From the NCBI RefSeq assembly GCF_018691265.1, contig NW_024881313.1, forward strand, positions 19,027,518 through 19,091,517: a stretch of 64,000 nucleotides of DNA, read 5' to 3'. This DNA comes from Tyto alba (taxonomy: Eukaryota; Chordata; Aves; Strigiformes; Tytonidae). This document shows positions 1 through 13,412 of the stretch, in pieces (position 1 is the first letter of the stretch; each line of letters opens with the position of its first letter). The notes under the pieces are model-generated. The model had not been told where the DNA came from. It did no database searches and was given only the letters and a program-made list of their open reading frames with translations. The translations under genes and the position numbers were made by a program.

Positions 1-238
1 AAATATACTTGTCCAAAAAGGTCAAGAATCATTATTTTATATATAGCTATGAAAAACTCTCAAGCTACAAAAAGAAAACTGAAACATTTCATTTCAAAGT
101 TTCACTATGAAAGGTTAGGGAAACAGTTGCCTAAACTCCAATTAGTGCCGTATCCCGCAATTTTCACACACTAATTCACAAAGGCCCATTTTAATTAAAG
201 GAAAAACACCAGGTCACTTTTGTTGGCATCATTAGGGG

Positions 239-293
239 AAAAAAAAAAAAACAAAACACAACACCCAACAAACCAGCAGCAAAAAAAAAAAAA
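239..293. repeat. A-rich low-complexity tract
   Basis: Two A runs of about 14 and 13 bases flank a short AAC/ACA-rich spacer. It has no coding content and is probably length-polymorphic. No retroposon body was recognised upstream of it. Confidence 0.8.
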
Positions 294-2993
294 CAGCAGG
301 CATAAGCAGCTGTTTACCACTTTGTAAAGCCATAAATAACAATTACATTAAATCAGACTTCAGGAACAAGGCCCAGAGTTTGAGCTAGCAGTACTCTTTA
401 CTGACTCAAAAAGTTTCTGAGACTGTAATAGCAATAGCATTAAACATTTCCCCTCAATGAAGTAGGTTCACATGAAAGCAAAGGGTATAATAAAATTGAT
501 GACAGTATCTCATTGGCTGCTGCTACAGGAGGACTGACCAAAGGTAGTTATTGGCTCAAATTTTCTATTATGTTGTTTAAAAAGAAGGCTGAAAAACTTT
601 CAGCCTCCCCTGGTTAAATTGATGTTATGTTGTTCTGAGAGAGAAAAGGGCTGTCTGCTCTCTGAAGGAGAAAAGAAAGGTTAAGCTTTCCAAGTGGTCC
701 ATCTTTCATCCCCAAAACAATTGTGCTGACAGTAAACCTTGAGCCTGCTGCTGCCCTGAAACCCACAGGTAGTAGGAAGTGTCACTGCTTGCAGAAACTT
801 GGCAAAGAAATTAATACCACTGGCTCACTATTAGCCTGCAAGCACAGACCCATCCAGTAGCTTCCAGCGAGTCTGCCTCTTTTGTGCTGGATACCCAGAG
901 AGAAACTCCTTCCAGTTACAAAACTACCAGAAAGTCCATCAAGTATCTTTTATCTACACTGCTTGTGCTGGCAGAACAGATGGGTGAGGCTGTTTGGACA
1001 ACCACGTGCTTCTCTTAAACTGCTGCCCAACTAGAGGTGTAAAGCGTTGGACTGCCTACAGAGAAAAGAGGATTGCTAACTGTAGTGCAAATACAATTTC
1101 ACAGAGGGATTGAGGCACTTCGTCATGTATTGCTCCTTTGCCTGGCTGGGTCACCCCTCTCAAATCAGCAGTGTTTGACATTTGCTGCTACTGGGCTGTA
1201 AGGTTTCAGAATCCAGTCATTTGGGGTATTTGTCTTGTCCACTTGCTACACCAAAAACTTCCAGTAACCTCTATCTGGGAATTGATTTCTGTTATCACAT
1301 CACTTCAGAGAAGCACACCTGGATGTACAGACCATTACAAGACAATACCCTTAGGTTGGGAAGAGGCATGGGGGTAATTTGTGAGAGGAGTTTTTGTTCT
1401 GCCCAAGACACAATGAAGTTGAATAGCGCATTTTCACTGTGGTCCTACTGGCTTGAACCACAGTATCACACTTTCTGCAGAGGAAAAAGACTTTTCACAC
1501 GTTATTCTGCTAAAAATTTAGAACAGAAGGCAGCCCCCCAAACCTGGTACAACAGCCCCAAATATCTGAGCACAGGAATTAAATGAATAAATATCACTAT
1601 AGAAAGATATTTTACTTAGTTTATGTAAGGGTGAGCTTAGACAGAAAGCGGATAAATAGGCTGGCTAAAAAAATAATTCCTCAGATTTCTCCTTATGGAT
1701 ATTTACACTTGGCCACCAAATCCAGCTAGAAACCTCCCCAGAGAGATAAGGTAAAACACATTTCTTTATTTCTAATTTTTTTTTTTTCCCCGTTTTATTT
1801 GCAGCATTATGCCTATGTGTCCGACCTTAATCTTGCAACAGGATTTCCTGCACCACTTAGGAGGCCAAACAATTTCAATGCTTTGCAAAATCCTTTGATA
1901 AACAGAGACAGGCTGCACTTGTTTGGGAGCAGGGAGTGCACAGCTGGGACTGTGTCTTTTGTCTGAATGCAAAGCAATTGCCGTACCTCAGGCATTCTAT
2001 AGGCAAACCATGGTCATGGCAGCAGCGGTCACAAAGCGACATGTCATGCAGATTTGTCATGGTTAGTTTTTGAACTAAAGTGTTTTTTTCTTAAACTATT
2101 TTCTGTTTAATTATAAACGGGAATCTGGGTATATTCCAGCAAGACATGAAATAATAATGCATAAAAAGGGATTGTTCCTTTATTCTCCACTAACATGTAT
2201 TTAATCAAATGAAAAGTGTCTATCTGATGGTTTGCACAGAATTTCATTAGCCTCTGATTGCTTTTGACAACTACTGGAAATTATGCTGTATCACCATGCA
2301 AATGTCAGTACAGTAACCTATTTCTATGGTATTTACCATAAAGCAAAATATTCCAGCTACAGTACCAGACTCCTTCGACTTTACACAACAAACCCCAATC
2401 AACTTACAACTGTTCTACACTGCTAATGTGCAAAAGTTTCAAGTTAAGTTTTTCTTTCTGAAAACGAAGCTTTTTCTTCTTCTGATCTTCCAAATTACTT
2501 AAAAATATACATGGTCGACAAAATAAGATACACAAGATGTATCACCTTGGGTTCTTTCTTGATATTGCTACAGGCAGACTTTTCTGCTTGAATTCTATTG
2601 GCAATCATAAAATCATTATCCTGGTTTTGGCTTTTCTTCTTAGTAGCTAGAATAGTGCTGTGTTTTGGATTCAGTATGGGATTTGGTAAGAGAAGAATGC
2701 TGACAATACACTGATGGTTTCAGCTGTTGCTAAGAAATCAAGGACTTCTCAACTTCCCATTACCTCCTAGTGCATGGGTACACAGGAAGCAGGGAGGGAG
2801 CATGGCCAAAGCAATGGACCCAGACTGGCTAATGGAATATTCCATATCATACAACATCATGGAGGTTTGGCTGGGAACATCGCTCTCTTCTGGGACTGAG
2901 GTTTCAGGATTTTCTCTTCTCTGGGATTGCTAGCGGGGAACAGGCTGGGCAGCAGTCAGCAGGTGGTGATCACGTCCATTCTCATTTGTACTT

Positions 2994-3070
2994 CCTATTA
3001 TTACTATTATTATTATAATTATTATTTTAATTTTATTTTATTTCAAAATATATATATATATATTTTTTTT
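2994..3070. repeat. AT-rich microsatellite (TTA/ATT)n, (TTTTA)n, (AT)n, T run
   Basis: A compound simple repeat runs through TTA trinucleotides, TTTTA pentamers and about seven TA dinucleotides, ending in a T run. It lies about 130 bases from the 3' end of the neighbouring CR1 copy. Confidence 0.85.
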
Positions 3071-3201
3071 TATCTCAACATCTCAATCTATGAGTCTCCT
3101 CACCCTTACCTCTCCAATTCTCTCCCCTATCTCCCAGGGCAGGGAAGGGCAAGCAAGGGGCTGCCTGATGTTTGGCTGCCAGCTGGGTTTAAACCATGAC
3201 A

Positions 3202-3480
3202 ATCATAGAATCACAGAATGGTTTGGGTTGGAAGGGACCTTAAAGATCATCTAGTTCCAACCCCCCTGCCATGGGCAGGGACACTTTCCACTAGACCAGG
3301 TTGCCCAAAGCCCCGTTCAACCTGGCCTTGAACACTGCCAGGGAGGGGGCAGCCATCAAATCCATGTTCCTCCAATTTAGAGACAAGGATGTCACATAGG
3401 ACAGTATCAAATGATTTGCCCAAGTCCAGGTAGATGATGTCAGTTGCTCCTCCCTGTGTACACAAAGTAGTCAATGGTTT
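3202..3480 (-). mobile_element. CR1 LINE fragment, 3' end fused to reverse-transcriptase segment (internal deletion)
   Basis: The plus strand begins with the reverse complement of the CR1 3' end (ATCATAGAATCACAGAATGG) and the GTTGGAAGGGACC block, so the element points to the minus strand. After about 150 bases of 3' region it switches at about 3354 to reverse-transcriptase code: on the minus strand ATDIIYLDLGKSFDTVLCDI and LVSKLEEHGFDG can be read, matching CR1 ORF2 domain A and the following segment. Everything between HGFDG and the 3' region is missing. The 5' limit, near 3455-3480, is uncertain. The element is non-functional. Confidence 0.93.
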
Positions 3481-6400
3481 GTATAACAGCCACCAGATAA
3501 GGCAACTGTGACTCTGTTATAGTCACTCTAACTGTGTATCAAGGTGGTGGAAAGCCTTCCCATCGTGCATTTATTTTTCAGCACAAGAGTCTTCTTGCCC
3601 TGACAAATCCAGGGGAACAGCTGTGACGTACCACACACTCAGTGGGTATATAATTGATTTATATAACGTTGCTGGGACATCTATGGGGAAGATTATAAAA
3701 CTGCATTATGAAGATGTTTTGCCATCTTATGATATCTTTAGAAGAAGCAATTTACAGTTTTAAGCTGGAGAATGAATAGGCACATAAAATTTAATTAAAT
3801 GCAGATTCTAACTTTTTTCAGTGTATACCTCTTTTTAATCTAAATAAAAACTTTTTTTTTTTTTAAAAAAAGCAGCAAACAATTATATGTAGAAAATATG
3901 TATTGCTACTAAATCCTTTGAAAGTATTCTTAAATGTAAACTGTAAATACATGCTTTCAAGAGATGCTGATAGGGGCTTTGGAACATGCCCCATGGATCA
4001 TTCCAAAATTTAAACAAATTTCCATTATAATATTACAATAAAATGGTTCCAATAATGTATCGAAGCAAGACATAAGAATAGAGCAGTTCATCTAGGCAGC
4101 AACCAGTTATGAATAATTTTAATAAATATGCAAAGACTACATTCTGCCACATAAAACAGCTAGTCAGTTGTAAACCTGCAATACATTTTTAGGCTACAGG
4201 ATGTGTATATCTAGAATTAAATAATTAATTTTGATCCCCATGAATATAATAATTTGGATTCTGTGATATCTGCATTTTGCATCAGTTCCTCCCATGATTC
4301 ATTTTGATCATCTCAGTATTTTACATATATTATTTTTACAAATTTATTTTTAACACCATTCAGGTTTTTATTTTGTGTCAACAGAATTCTACACTGCAAT
4401 GCCCATTTTTTTCTAAATCTATCCTTCTTCCTAGAAAAGAATAAAATGGAACTGTTTTAATGGATGTATCTACTGAACAATACATAATTTCAGCACTAAA
4501 CTAAATATATAAAGGAATGTGGGAGAATATTTATGGATAGATGTGTGTGCAGAGACACATACACCACAAACACGTAAACTCACAACTTGTTAGAAGTCCT
4601 CCTCTCTCCTCCTAGCAGAAACACAGTGGGTGTTTTAGCTTATCTTAATCCAGACTCCTTACTTCTCCAATATGTATACTCACTAGTGCTCATGCATATA
4701 TTCCCATGTCAATGTACAAACTTTGAGTGAAAGTGGCCTTTCCAATTCCCAGGTCCACTGTCTGTGAAATTTGTTTGTGGAAAGGAAGATTTCATGTGAA
4801 ATATGTCCTAGTATTATGTAGTATCACAAATCAGTCCTTTACAGAGAAAGAGAAATAACTAACCTACACCCTTGTTACAGGGGTCTCATTTTCTCACACA
4901 TAAATATTAATTTCTTCACTGAGGAAGTAATGGAAGCAGCTCACACTACCTACTTTGTGAACATAGTAAACCTGCCTCTAGTAGACCAAGTTTCAGAGGA
5001 TTAAAACTAAACATTAAACACAATGAAGCAAAAAATGGGACTAAGTTTATGAATAATTATTCAGATTAGCAGGTACATAAATCACCAAGCAGAGGGAATA
5101 TGAGGTTTTAATTACTATACATAATGCCATAAACCACAGAATACCAGGCACTTATATGTCCATATTACTGAAAAAAATAATCAAACAATGCAATACTTAT
5201 AAAATTAAATCTTCAGAAAAAGGAGCAAGCATCAGTACTGCCGTAATTCAATGGGAATCCAAACACAACACCAGTATGTAAAAGGAAGATGTTTACCTTT
5301 GCAAACTGACCTGTCAATTATCTGTAAGTACTCAGGTTACTAATAAAATGCATTTGTGGGTTTCAAGTTGGTCCATAAGAACCTTTATCTGCAAACTCTC
5401 TTCGATAAAACAACGTGGGATGTGCAGATTATTGCAACTCTCAGACACATATTTGCCACCTCCAAAGCTATGAATCTATGCAGTGAATCACTTGGAACTG
5501 ATACACGACTATAAGCCAGATTTTGATCATCAGCACTGCTGAATCTCTAGGGCAATCTAGTTGGTATTATGTCATCATACAAACGGGACTGTACTTAAGA
5601 GGAAAGTAGGACAAACCAATTCTTCCAGAAGAGATTAAAATCTCGTTTTGGCATGTGTCTACAGAATAGTCTCAAAATTGAAGCAAGGAGTAAACAAATT
5701 AATCAAAATCTACATTGTGAAATGCCAGAAATACCAGACTGAATTTCCAAGAATTTCACCAACTTCAGAAAGAAACTATTTTGTTTCAATTTACAGAGTA
5801 AAACTGCAAATTAAGGCCAATGAACAAAGAAAAAGGAGTCAACATCACTAATGAAAAAAATACAAAATGGCTTGTTGGAGAAATTTGTAGACAAATGTAC
5901 TTGTGTGAAAAACTGGTTTTGAACCATCTCTCCCAGTTATATCAAAAGTATCACACCAGAGACCACCTCAGATGTATCAGGTCAGGTAGAGAAAGTATCC
6001 AAATACACTTAGTAGAATTTACACTCACTAGCTTCTAACAGAAATGCAGGGTACAAGAGACAGCCTCACCAAAATAAAACATCATCTGTCCCTGAAGCTC
6101 TCTGTACTGCTGATTATAGCAGCTCTTGAGCCTTTCCATCAGCAGTAGGTCCTGTGGAAGAGGCTGCGGGATCTCGGACCTGAGAAGCATGAACCCACCC
6201 CGCTTGAACTTTGTGTGCTAAAGAAAGGGTAGATCTTTACGCTTTTGTCCTGTCTATGGCACTTGAGAAACTTCTAGTCAAGTTAGGGAAAATGAAGGCC
6301 TGGCAATAGGAATGAAGTGAAGGGGGTTCCTAGTGAACGAAGCAAACAGAAACTGTGTGCTCTAGTGCCGGTTTGCTATTGACTGGCTGATTTCTTACCA

Positions 6401-7859
6401 GCCACCGAACTGCAAATTCTCCATGGTAAAATGGATATATGTTTTTGTTTACTGTATATGCATTCAGTAGCCCGGTATGCCCTTTAGGAGCTTATGGCCC
6501 TAAGCTAAAGTTACCTGGTGTTGAGACCCTTGAGAAGTCACTGTATAGAAGTCACTAAAGCCATATACGAACTCATATAATGAACTCAGACACGGTACTC
6601 AGATTCTAACTTACACCTTGTCAGCTTCCTGATACTTCTCCAGTTCATAGAAAGACTTGGATCTCAAACTCCCACTTCACTATACATCCAACAGATGCTT
6701 CCAAACTTACTTTGGGAGTACTCCGAAATACATATGTATTTCAAGCAAGCCTCCTGAGTCACTGTCCAAGCCACAGACTAATCTACAGTATTTAATAGCT
6801 CTATTAACTGTAGTTTTATATATTTCACCACAAAGCTATCATAAACCTGGACCTGTCCAAACTCCAGTTTGCCTTAAAATCAAGAGCAGAGAAGATTAGT
6901 CCTTTCTATTCTGAAGGCAAATGCTACTAAGCAGTCGTCATATAAAAGGTACACAGAGATATGGTTAGTTATTTTGATACGTTAATGACAAATATACCAG
7001 CTTAGAACTTTCATCTCTCATTACAGATCTCTCCCAAAAATAAAAATAAAATAAAAATCTACTCTTGAAGTAAGATTTACACAAATGAAACTGTAGGTAG
7101 GTTGGTAGAGAGTTGAAGAAAACGTGCAGCTGCAGTCAGATGTTAGCATTGATTACTGGATATTATGATTAGTTTTAAAACCATCATACCTTTATAGCTA
7201 TATGAGAAATAAGAGACCTACATCTAGTTTTCTTACACCTTACATACACCACTAAGTGAGCAAGCCACAGCAAACACTTTCAGTCATAACTCACTGGAAT
7301 TGGAATCAGAAGAGGGATATAAACTTTAAGAGCTACAAGACAACAGTGTTTCTGTATGACGTTCATCCCGTAGACAGCCTTATTTTTGGTCATACTTAGG
7401 ACTACAAACACAGAGAAAGACAATGCTGAAGTGAAATATGTTTCTCCTGTAAAACCATACGTCGGGTAAAAGAGGAAATAGTAGGGTTTCTTTTGTGTTG
7501 TTCACAGTTCTGCATCGCTTGGTAGCCATCCAGAAACATCCTCTCTGGTTATTAACACATAATAAATTCAATCTCCCTTCAGTTATTTTTTTATTAGGCA
7601 ACACATATGAAAGGTAGCTACAAGAAGTCCACTAATGAGACGCGTATTTTTAGCATCACCAGATTCATGGGAAATATACAGGCTGTCAGGGTTTTTTTCC
7701 CTCCTATTTTCTGCACATAGACAAATTTGGACTTCCCATTAGTTCACCGATGTTGGGGAGTTTTTATTTTTAAGTTCTTAAAGGGACTTGTGTTCTCTTC
7801 AGGGGAGGTTTGCTTCATTTGGTTCATGAAGTGAAAAATGCACCTAAGAACTCAGCTAT

Positions 7860-8620
7860 CCCCCTCATGCCTTTGGACATGCAGAAGGGCCGCAGCTGGG
7901 CTACCTCTTCTATGGCTGTGCATCACTGCCCTCTGGGCTAGTGCTGGCTGTCAGGCACTGAGTTCGAGGAGGTAAATCAGACTAAGACTGCCAAGGTAAG
8001 TGATTATAGTTTCCAGCTGTATCAGCTTCCTGAACCCCCTTGCTACCTGGTCACATGAGAGCCCCTGGGCACATGGGTGGGAACACACAACCAGGCATGG
8101 ACATACTGGGCTGGCGTCACTCCAGTGCTCCAGCAGCATACCACCTGTGGAGTGGTGGCCAAGGGCCCAGCCTTCCCCTCTGGGCCTCGAGCATGACTTA
8201 GTGTTTTGGTGAACTGTCTTGGCCCCTGCGGTGCCCCCTTGGCTACAGGGCCAACCTAAGGTGACTCTCATCCTTTTCGTGACTGCCTGGCATGCCTATG
8301 TTTGAGTACTGAGATGAAGCCAGGCTCTATAAAACAATGCAAATTTCTGTGTTCATCATTTCCCAAACACCTGCCCTCCCCTGAGGCAGGGCTACCAGCT
8401 TGCATCTGGATTTTCCTGCCAAATCATTCACACCAGGGAGCCAACAGCAGTTATCAGGGGAAGGTGAAGCCACCAGCCATCACCAGTATGTTCTTACCAC
8501 ACACCTGTGGCTACGTCCCATTGCAGTCAAACAGGCCAGCCAGGCCAGGGAAGCCCATTGCTCCCACACAGAGTGGGGAGGAGACTGTCGATGCAATTGG
8601 TAAATGCAAAAATGTTTTGT
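7860..8620. other. GC-richer intronic segment, unrecognised
   Basis: Base composition rises clearly above the surrounding A/T-rich intron. Several overlapping open frames of 62-147 codons occur on both strands, which is expected when stops become rare. A TATAAAA-like string lies near 8329. I recognise no protein family or repeat consensus. It could be an old ERV or other repeat fragment, or simply a local GC rise. Confidence 0.4.
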
Positions 8621-11487
8621 CAAGACAAGCATTTTGCTTTAACAAAGATGTGGATCTGGGAAGTATTAAGCTCTGGCTTTACTCTGTTGCAATGACAGCC
8701 ACAAGAAGCATGACTGGGAAATCATACAATCTTTTTAGAAAGTAGAAAGATTACTCTATCAAATAAGATACTAAAGTTTTAACTAGAATGAATATCAGAG
8801 CTCATTATGCAACCAGATCAGAGACTGAAGCATATTTGGGGCATGCTGGTACTATTTGCAATGTAATTCCATCCCACCCTACTCCTGAAGCACACACTAT
8901 CTACTAACTATAAAAGTTTCAGATTTTAATTTAAGTTCTATATTACATTTTACAAAGAAGTTTCATGCTTTACCATAATGGTGCTAACATGAAATATATA
9001 TACATATATATAAAAAAATTGAAGGAAGAAAAGTCTAAAACAAAAAAGAAGCAGTTGTGTCACGGTGATCACTATTTTAATGAAAGTGCAAACAAAACCT
9101 CTGACCCTAGCAGTAAATGCAATACACAAGTGTGAAAGACATGTAGTCTTGAATGATCTTTTACTCGCCACTTTGTTCACCCTATTAAGATGCTAGTTGT
9201 TTCCTTGATTTATCTGATAATAAATTTTTGATGACTAGTGAGTCTCATAAAAATTGCTCTGGTGCTGACTACATTGATTAATAAGCCCAAAGAATCGAAA
9301 CTGTCAGAAATTCATGTGCAAGAGTAAATTACTGCCAAACATACATTAGATATTCCATAAAATATAGAATAAAAAAGGTTGATTTGGTAATTTTATCTTG
9401 CATCAATTTGCTTGATGTAATTTATATTCAGGATCATCACTGTCAGTCCTGGCATACCTTTCCTTTTTTTAAAGTCAACATTAGAGTAAATCTAAATTTT
9501 GGACAGCCAAGAAATGATCAGGAGACAGAATATCAAAGGCAATAATCAAAACTAACATTCTGAATTTAGCTTGGAAATTATATTTTGAAATATACTGAAC
9601 CATATATGGAATGAACCATATATTGAAAGGTGACTAAAAACCATCTACTCAGATTTGCAGCTTTTGTAAGTAAAATTCACTTGTATTTTAGGAGTCAAAA
9701 TTGGCACACACACATCCATGCTTAAATCTCATCCTTTCAAAACTGTGATACCTCCTTATTGGGGCCTTTGCATGCAGCAGGTGCTTGCAATGCATCTTTA
9801 AAGAATCCTGGGCTCTGTGGTCATGCTCTCATTGGGTAACTCCCCAAAATATTTAACGTGCAGAAAATCCCACAAAATTAGACACTGGAGCAGGACAGAG
9901 GTAGGGATTGGGGTATACATATGAATAGAGGTAAGATTTCTCTTTTTCCTGTCAAGGGGATCCATACTTACAGCACTGGGTTTAGGATTCACTCCATTTA
10001 CTTTTGTATATATTTACCGTCATGTGACAGCACTTAGTTGTAAGATATATGATTGTAGGATTGAAAACCTATCTGATTATAAATTTGCAAGTGGACTTTA
10101 TAGATACAAAAAAGGTTTCGGGGAATCACTGTTCCCCATTCAGTGAAATAAATGCTGCTATTAGCATCTATCATTGGAGCCAGCTTATCAAAACATCTGG
10201 CAAAACTGTGAAGAGGGCTAATATTCTTCCATTTATTATTATTGCTTTGGTGAAGCTGAACCAATCGAAATGGTCAGTATCCTAAGTAATTCTATTTACT
10301 GTTTATGCCCCTGTATACTTCACTGTAGACTATAACTTCCTTCTGAGATTTCCTAACCAAATGTAATAAAGAAGAAAAACTACACTGTATTTTTTCCTGG
10401 AATATTTCATACTAAATGATTTTCAGTATATCAGATTTTTAGGGTTAAATTATTAATGTAGTTGGGCACAGAATAGAAAAAAGGCATTGCAAAGATGTAG
10501 TCAAAAGGATTTGTCTAAACAAGGCCTAAATCTGACTATCTCCAGCTTTAACAGTAGGGCATTTCTTGTTTGGACAGAGGAAAGCGTTGAAAGGAGAACT
10601 GAGAAATCCTCTGTGTCATATATTCTATTGTGTCACAATTCTACAGTGTCATATACAGTAGAAGCTCCTGATTTTCAGGTTGTATTTTTCAAGAAAACAT
10701 TAATTTAGTAACAAGAATTTAAAATGAAATCTGGTCATAACCATTTTCAACATTGTGCCTTAGGTATAAGGGGCTGTAAAAGTACATATAAACTGGATGG
10801 CAGTAATACCTGTTAGAATAAAATGATGGCTTTTAAAAAGTTTATCAGAGCTTGCACTACAAGTGACTCCAGCTAATTACATCAGAATCATTCCTACCTC
10901 AGCCTTCCACTGGATAAACAGTTGATAAAGGCAATCATAAAATTAGGGACACCTCTCTATCTAACTGATAGCCTTTACCAGGAGAGTAAATAATTGCTAA
11001 AGATCACACAAAACCCTCAAATAACATGAGACTGAAATAAGAAACTGGAGTTCAATAAAAGCCAGCATGTAATAAAACAGATATGACTGCATAGAGAATA
11101 GAAATTGCAGACAGTTCTGCCTGATTATAAAAGCGCTACTTTTTAATTTATCTCTCAAATAAAACCAGCAAATGTGTGCAGTAACTCTTCTTGTTTGGTT
11201 GTAAAGAACCAATCTGAAGAAGAAAACAAGAAAGCAAATCAACTGAATTTTGAAGATTACAAAGGGTTAACAGTCTTACCACTACTTACTGTTAACTACC
11301 TAAGTTTACCAAAAACCCCTTATTGCTATCAACATATTTTCCACCTTAGTTCTCAATTAGCATTGTTTTGTCTGCCATTTCCTGTTTATTCTTCTCCCTG
11401 TTGGTCTTGAGGATTTTCTTTAAAATATTCTATCTTTTTTGTTACCAGCTTTAAAGTCCAAATTCTGTTCCCTACAATATCCTCATT

Positions 11488-11505
11488 AAAAAAAAAAAAA
11501 AAAAA
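11488..11505. repeat. A18 homopolymer
   Basis: An uninterrupted run of 18 A, preceded by CCTCATT. No retroposed body is recognised upstream. Confidence 0.9.
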
Positions 11506-12769
11506 TTAGGTGAGGCACCTTCAGTGAACATCAGTCAAGTTTCTTAATTGCATGCATTTTGGACATATTGCCTTTGGTTAGCAACAACACTATCCAGAAA
11601 TGTTGAGAAAACCCCTTGAGTCCATTGGAGATGAGGAGTAGGACTCACCATGCCCACAGCAGCTAGAGCAGTGGAGAACATTATTGGATATGAAGCCTTA
11701 AAAATTCTGGCAGTTCTGGTAAAGTCTAAAATCAGGCAATGCATCATCATCTTTGTATACTAGGCATAATGTATTAAAAGCCATCATGGTTCATACAGTA
11801 ACTTTCATACTAAGTTGTTGCTCTAAAACACATTTTCCCAGAATGTATCCCAAAGCAATCAGAGGATAATAAGAGAAAATCAATCTGTTTTTTTCCCTGG
11901 CATCTTGCCCTAATAAGCATCCTTTTACAAGGTTGTACCTTGCTTTCTTTTCTTAATCTGCTCTCAAATAATTGAGATGTCTGTATCTAAACACATTTTT
12001 AACATCCCTTTAGAACTACTGACACCAGAACTGAATTCAGTATCAGACTCAGCTGATATTGAAAGTCATAAGTTTCTATTCCTGTCTTATGCCAATGATT
12101 CTCACAGGCCTTTCAGATATAGCATTGAATTGTGAGCTGACAGTGCACTTCAGTTATATTGCGTCTCTTAAAACATTTTTCAGAGCCAATTGCTTTCTGG
12201 AAAGCAGTATTCACTCCTTTTTATCTTCTCCTGTAATCATAACCACAACGCATGGTATATCCTGCATACCTTATTCACAGATACGTAACTCTTCTTTGAG
12301 CTGCTTTAAAATACACTATGCACAGGCACAGTTCATTAAGTGATCCAGGACAGCCCATATTTTCACTGTCACCTTTCACCAACTTCCTGGTCATCTACAG
12401 TTCAGTCAAAAACGACTGTGTATTTGCTTCCAAATACCTGAAGAGAACATTGAATGGTTCCAGGTCAGGTATCTGTGGGTCTCACCAGAAATGTCCTTGT
12501 TGGTAATTATCTCCCAAGACCTATCTGACACTTGTTAATTCTTCCTAGTGTTTTATTGAAATTATACAGTGTTAATTTTCTAATGAGAATGTTGTGCAGC
12601 TGTACAAGCTAAATGCTGCACAAAATTCTATGTAAAGAGTTGCCTTTTTTGCAGTTACCTTAATAAAATTGCTTGAATCCTATAATATGATTTTCATTTT
12701 AAAATGGAGTTATAGCAGCTATGAGACTATAAAGCACACTTAGGCCCTTAGGAATAGGTAGCTAGTATG

Positions 12770-13412
12770 GTGTGTGCCTTGAACACTGTACGAATCGTTA
12801 TGGACTCTGAATTAAAACAATGGGTATTGGTTATGGATCTTGAGTCAAAACAGTAGGTACCAGAAGATACTGGGTTTGGTTTGGAAGATCAGCCAAAGAA
12901 GAAATGAGCATCGGCCAAAGATGAATTGAGCATGCGCGAGGATGGAGTTGAATCAGCAGACACAGTGAGGAAGACTATTAATGACAACCAGAGGCCCCCC
13001 GTCCAACATAACCACACATGCATTAGAGACATTTTCATATGATAATGATTTCCAGGAAATAACATGAATATGCTGATCATTACCCTCCCCTCATTCTATT
13101 CAAAGCAATCAATAAAGATGACCAATGATTTCTGCAGAATAGGAATATAGGTAAGGTGAGGTAACTGAAAGCCAATCATTATTAAGGTCAAACGAAACTT
13201 TATGAATTTTGTTGATCTTATGTAATCATGTCTCTGCTGAAAAGTGTATAAATATGTTGTGTTTTGTACCTGTCAGTGAACATGTCTTTGGTGGAGCTAT
13301 CGCCTGTGTTCCCCAGCACTGGAATAAAGAAGTGCCTGCTTATCTGCTTTGTGTAGATAAGTTCTATTCATGATTGCGACTGCTAGCACCTTGACTCACC
13401 AAATTTATAACG
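12770..13412 (+). mobile_element. Candidate solo LTR of an endogenous retrovirus (ERVL-like)
   Basis: The segment has the order expected of an LTR: two imperfect 33-base direct repeats (12798-12830 and 12831-12863) in a putative U3, a TATAAATA box at 13247-13254, and an AATAAA signal at 13323-13328 in a GGAATAAAGAAGTGCCTGCTT context typical of avian ERV LTRs. About 85 bases of putative U5 follow. The distance from TATA to polyA signal, about 75 bases, fits a short R region. TG and CA-type ends and a target-site duplication could not be fixed, so both limits are approximate. No gag, pol or primer-binding site is seen beside it. Family assignment is inference. Confidence 0.55.
12798..12863 (+). 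repeat. Two imperfect tandem 33-bp units in putative LTR U3
   Basis: Both units start TTATGGA, carry AAAACA in the middle and continue TGGGTATTGG or TAGGTACCAG; roughly three quarters of positions agree. Tandem U3 repeats are often enhancers in retroviral LTRs; here that is inference. Confidence 0.7.

Noticed and set aside
2994..3070. AT-rich array as a replication origin or CRISPR-like array
   Set aside because: It is an ordinary compound microsatellite in a vertebrate intron with no spaced direct repeats.
8302..8745. 147-codon plus-strand open frame, the longest in the window
   Set aside because: It has no recognisable domain, sits in a GC-richer stretch with overlapping frames on both strands, and has no splice or promoter context.
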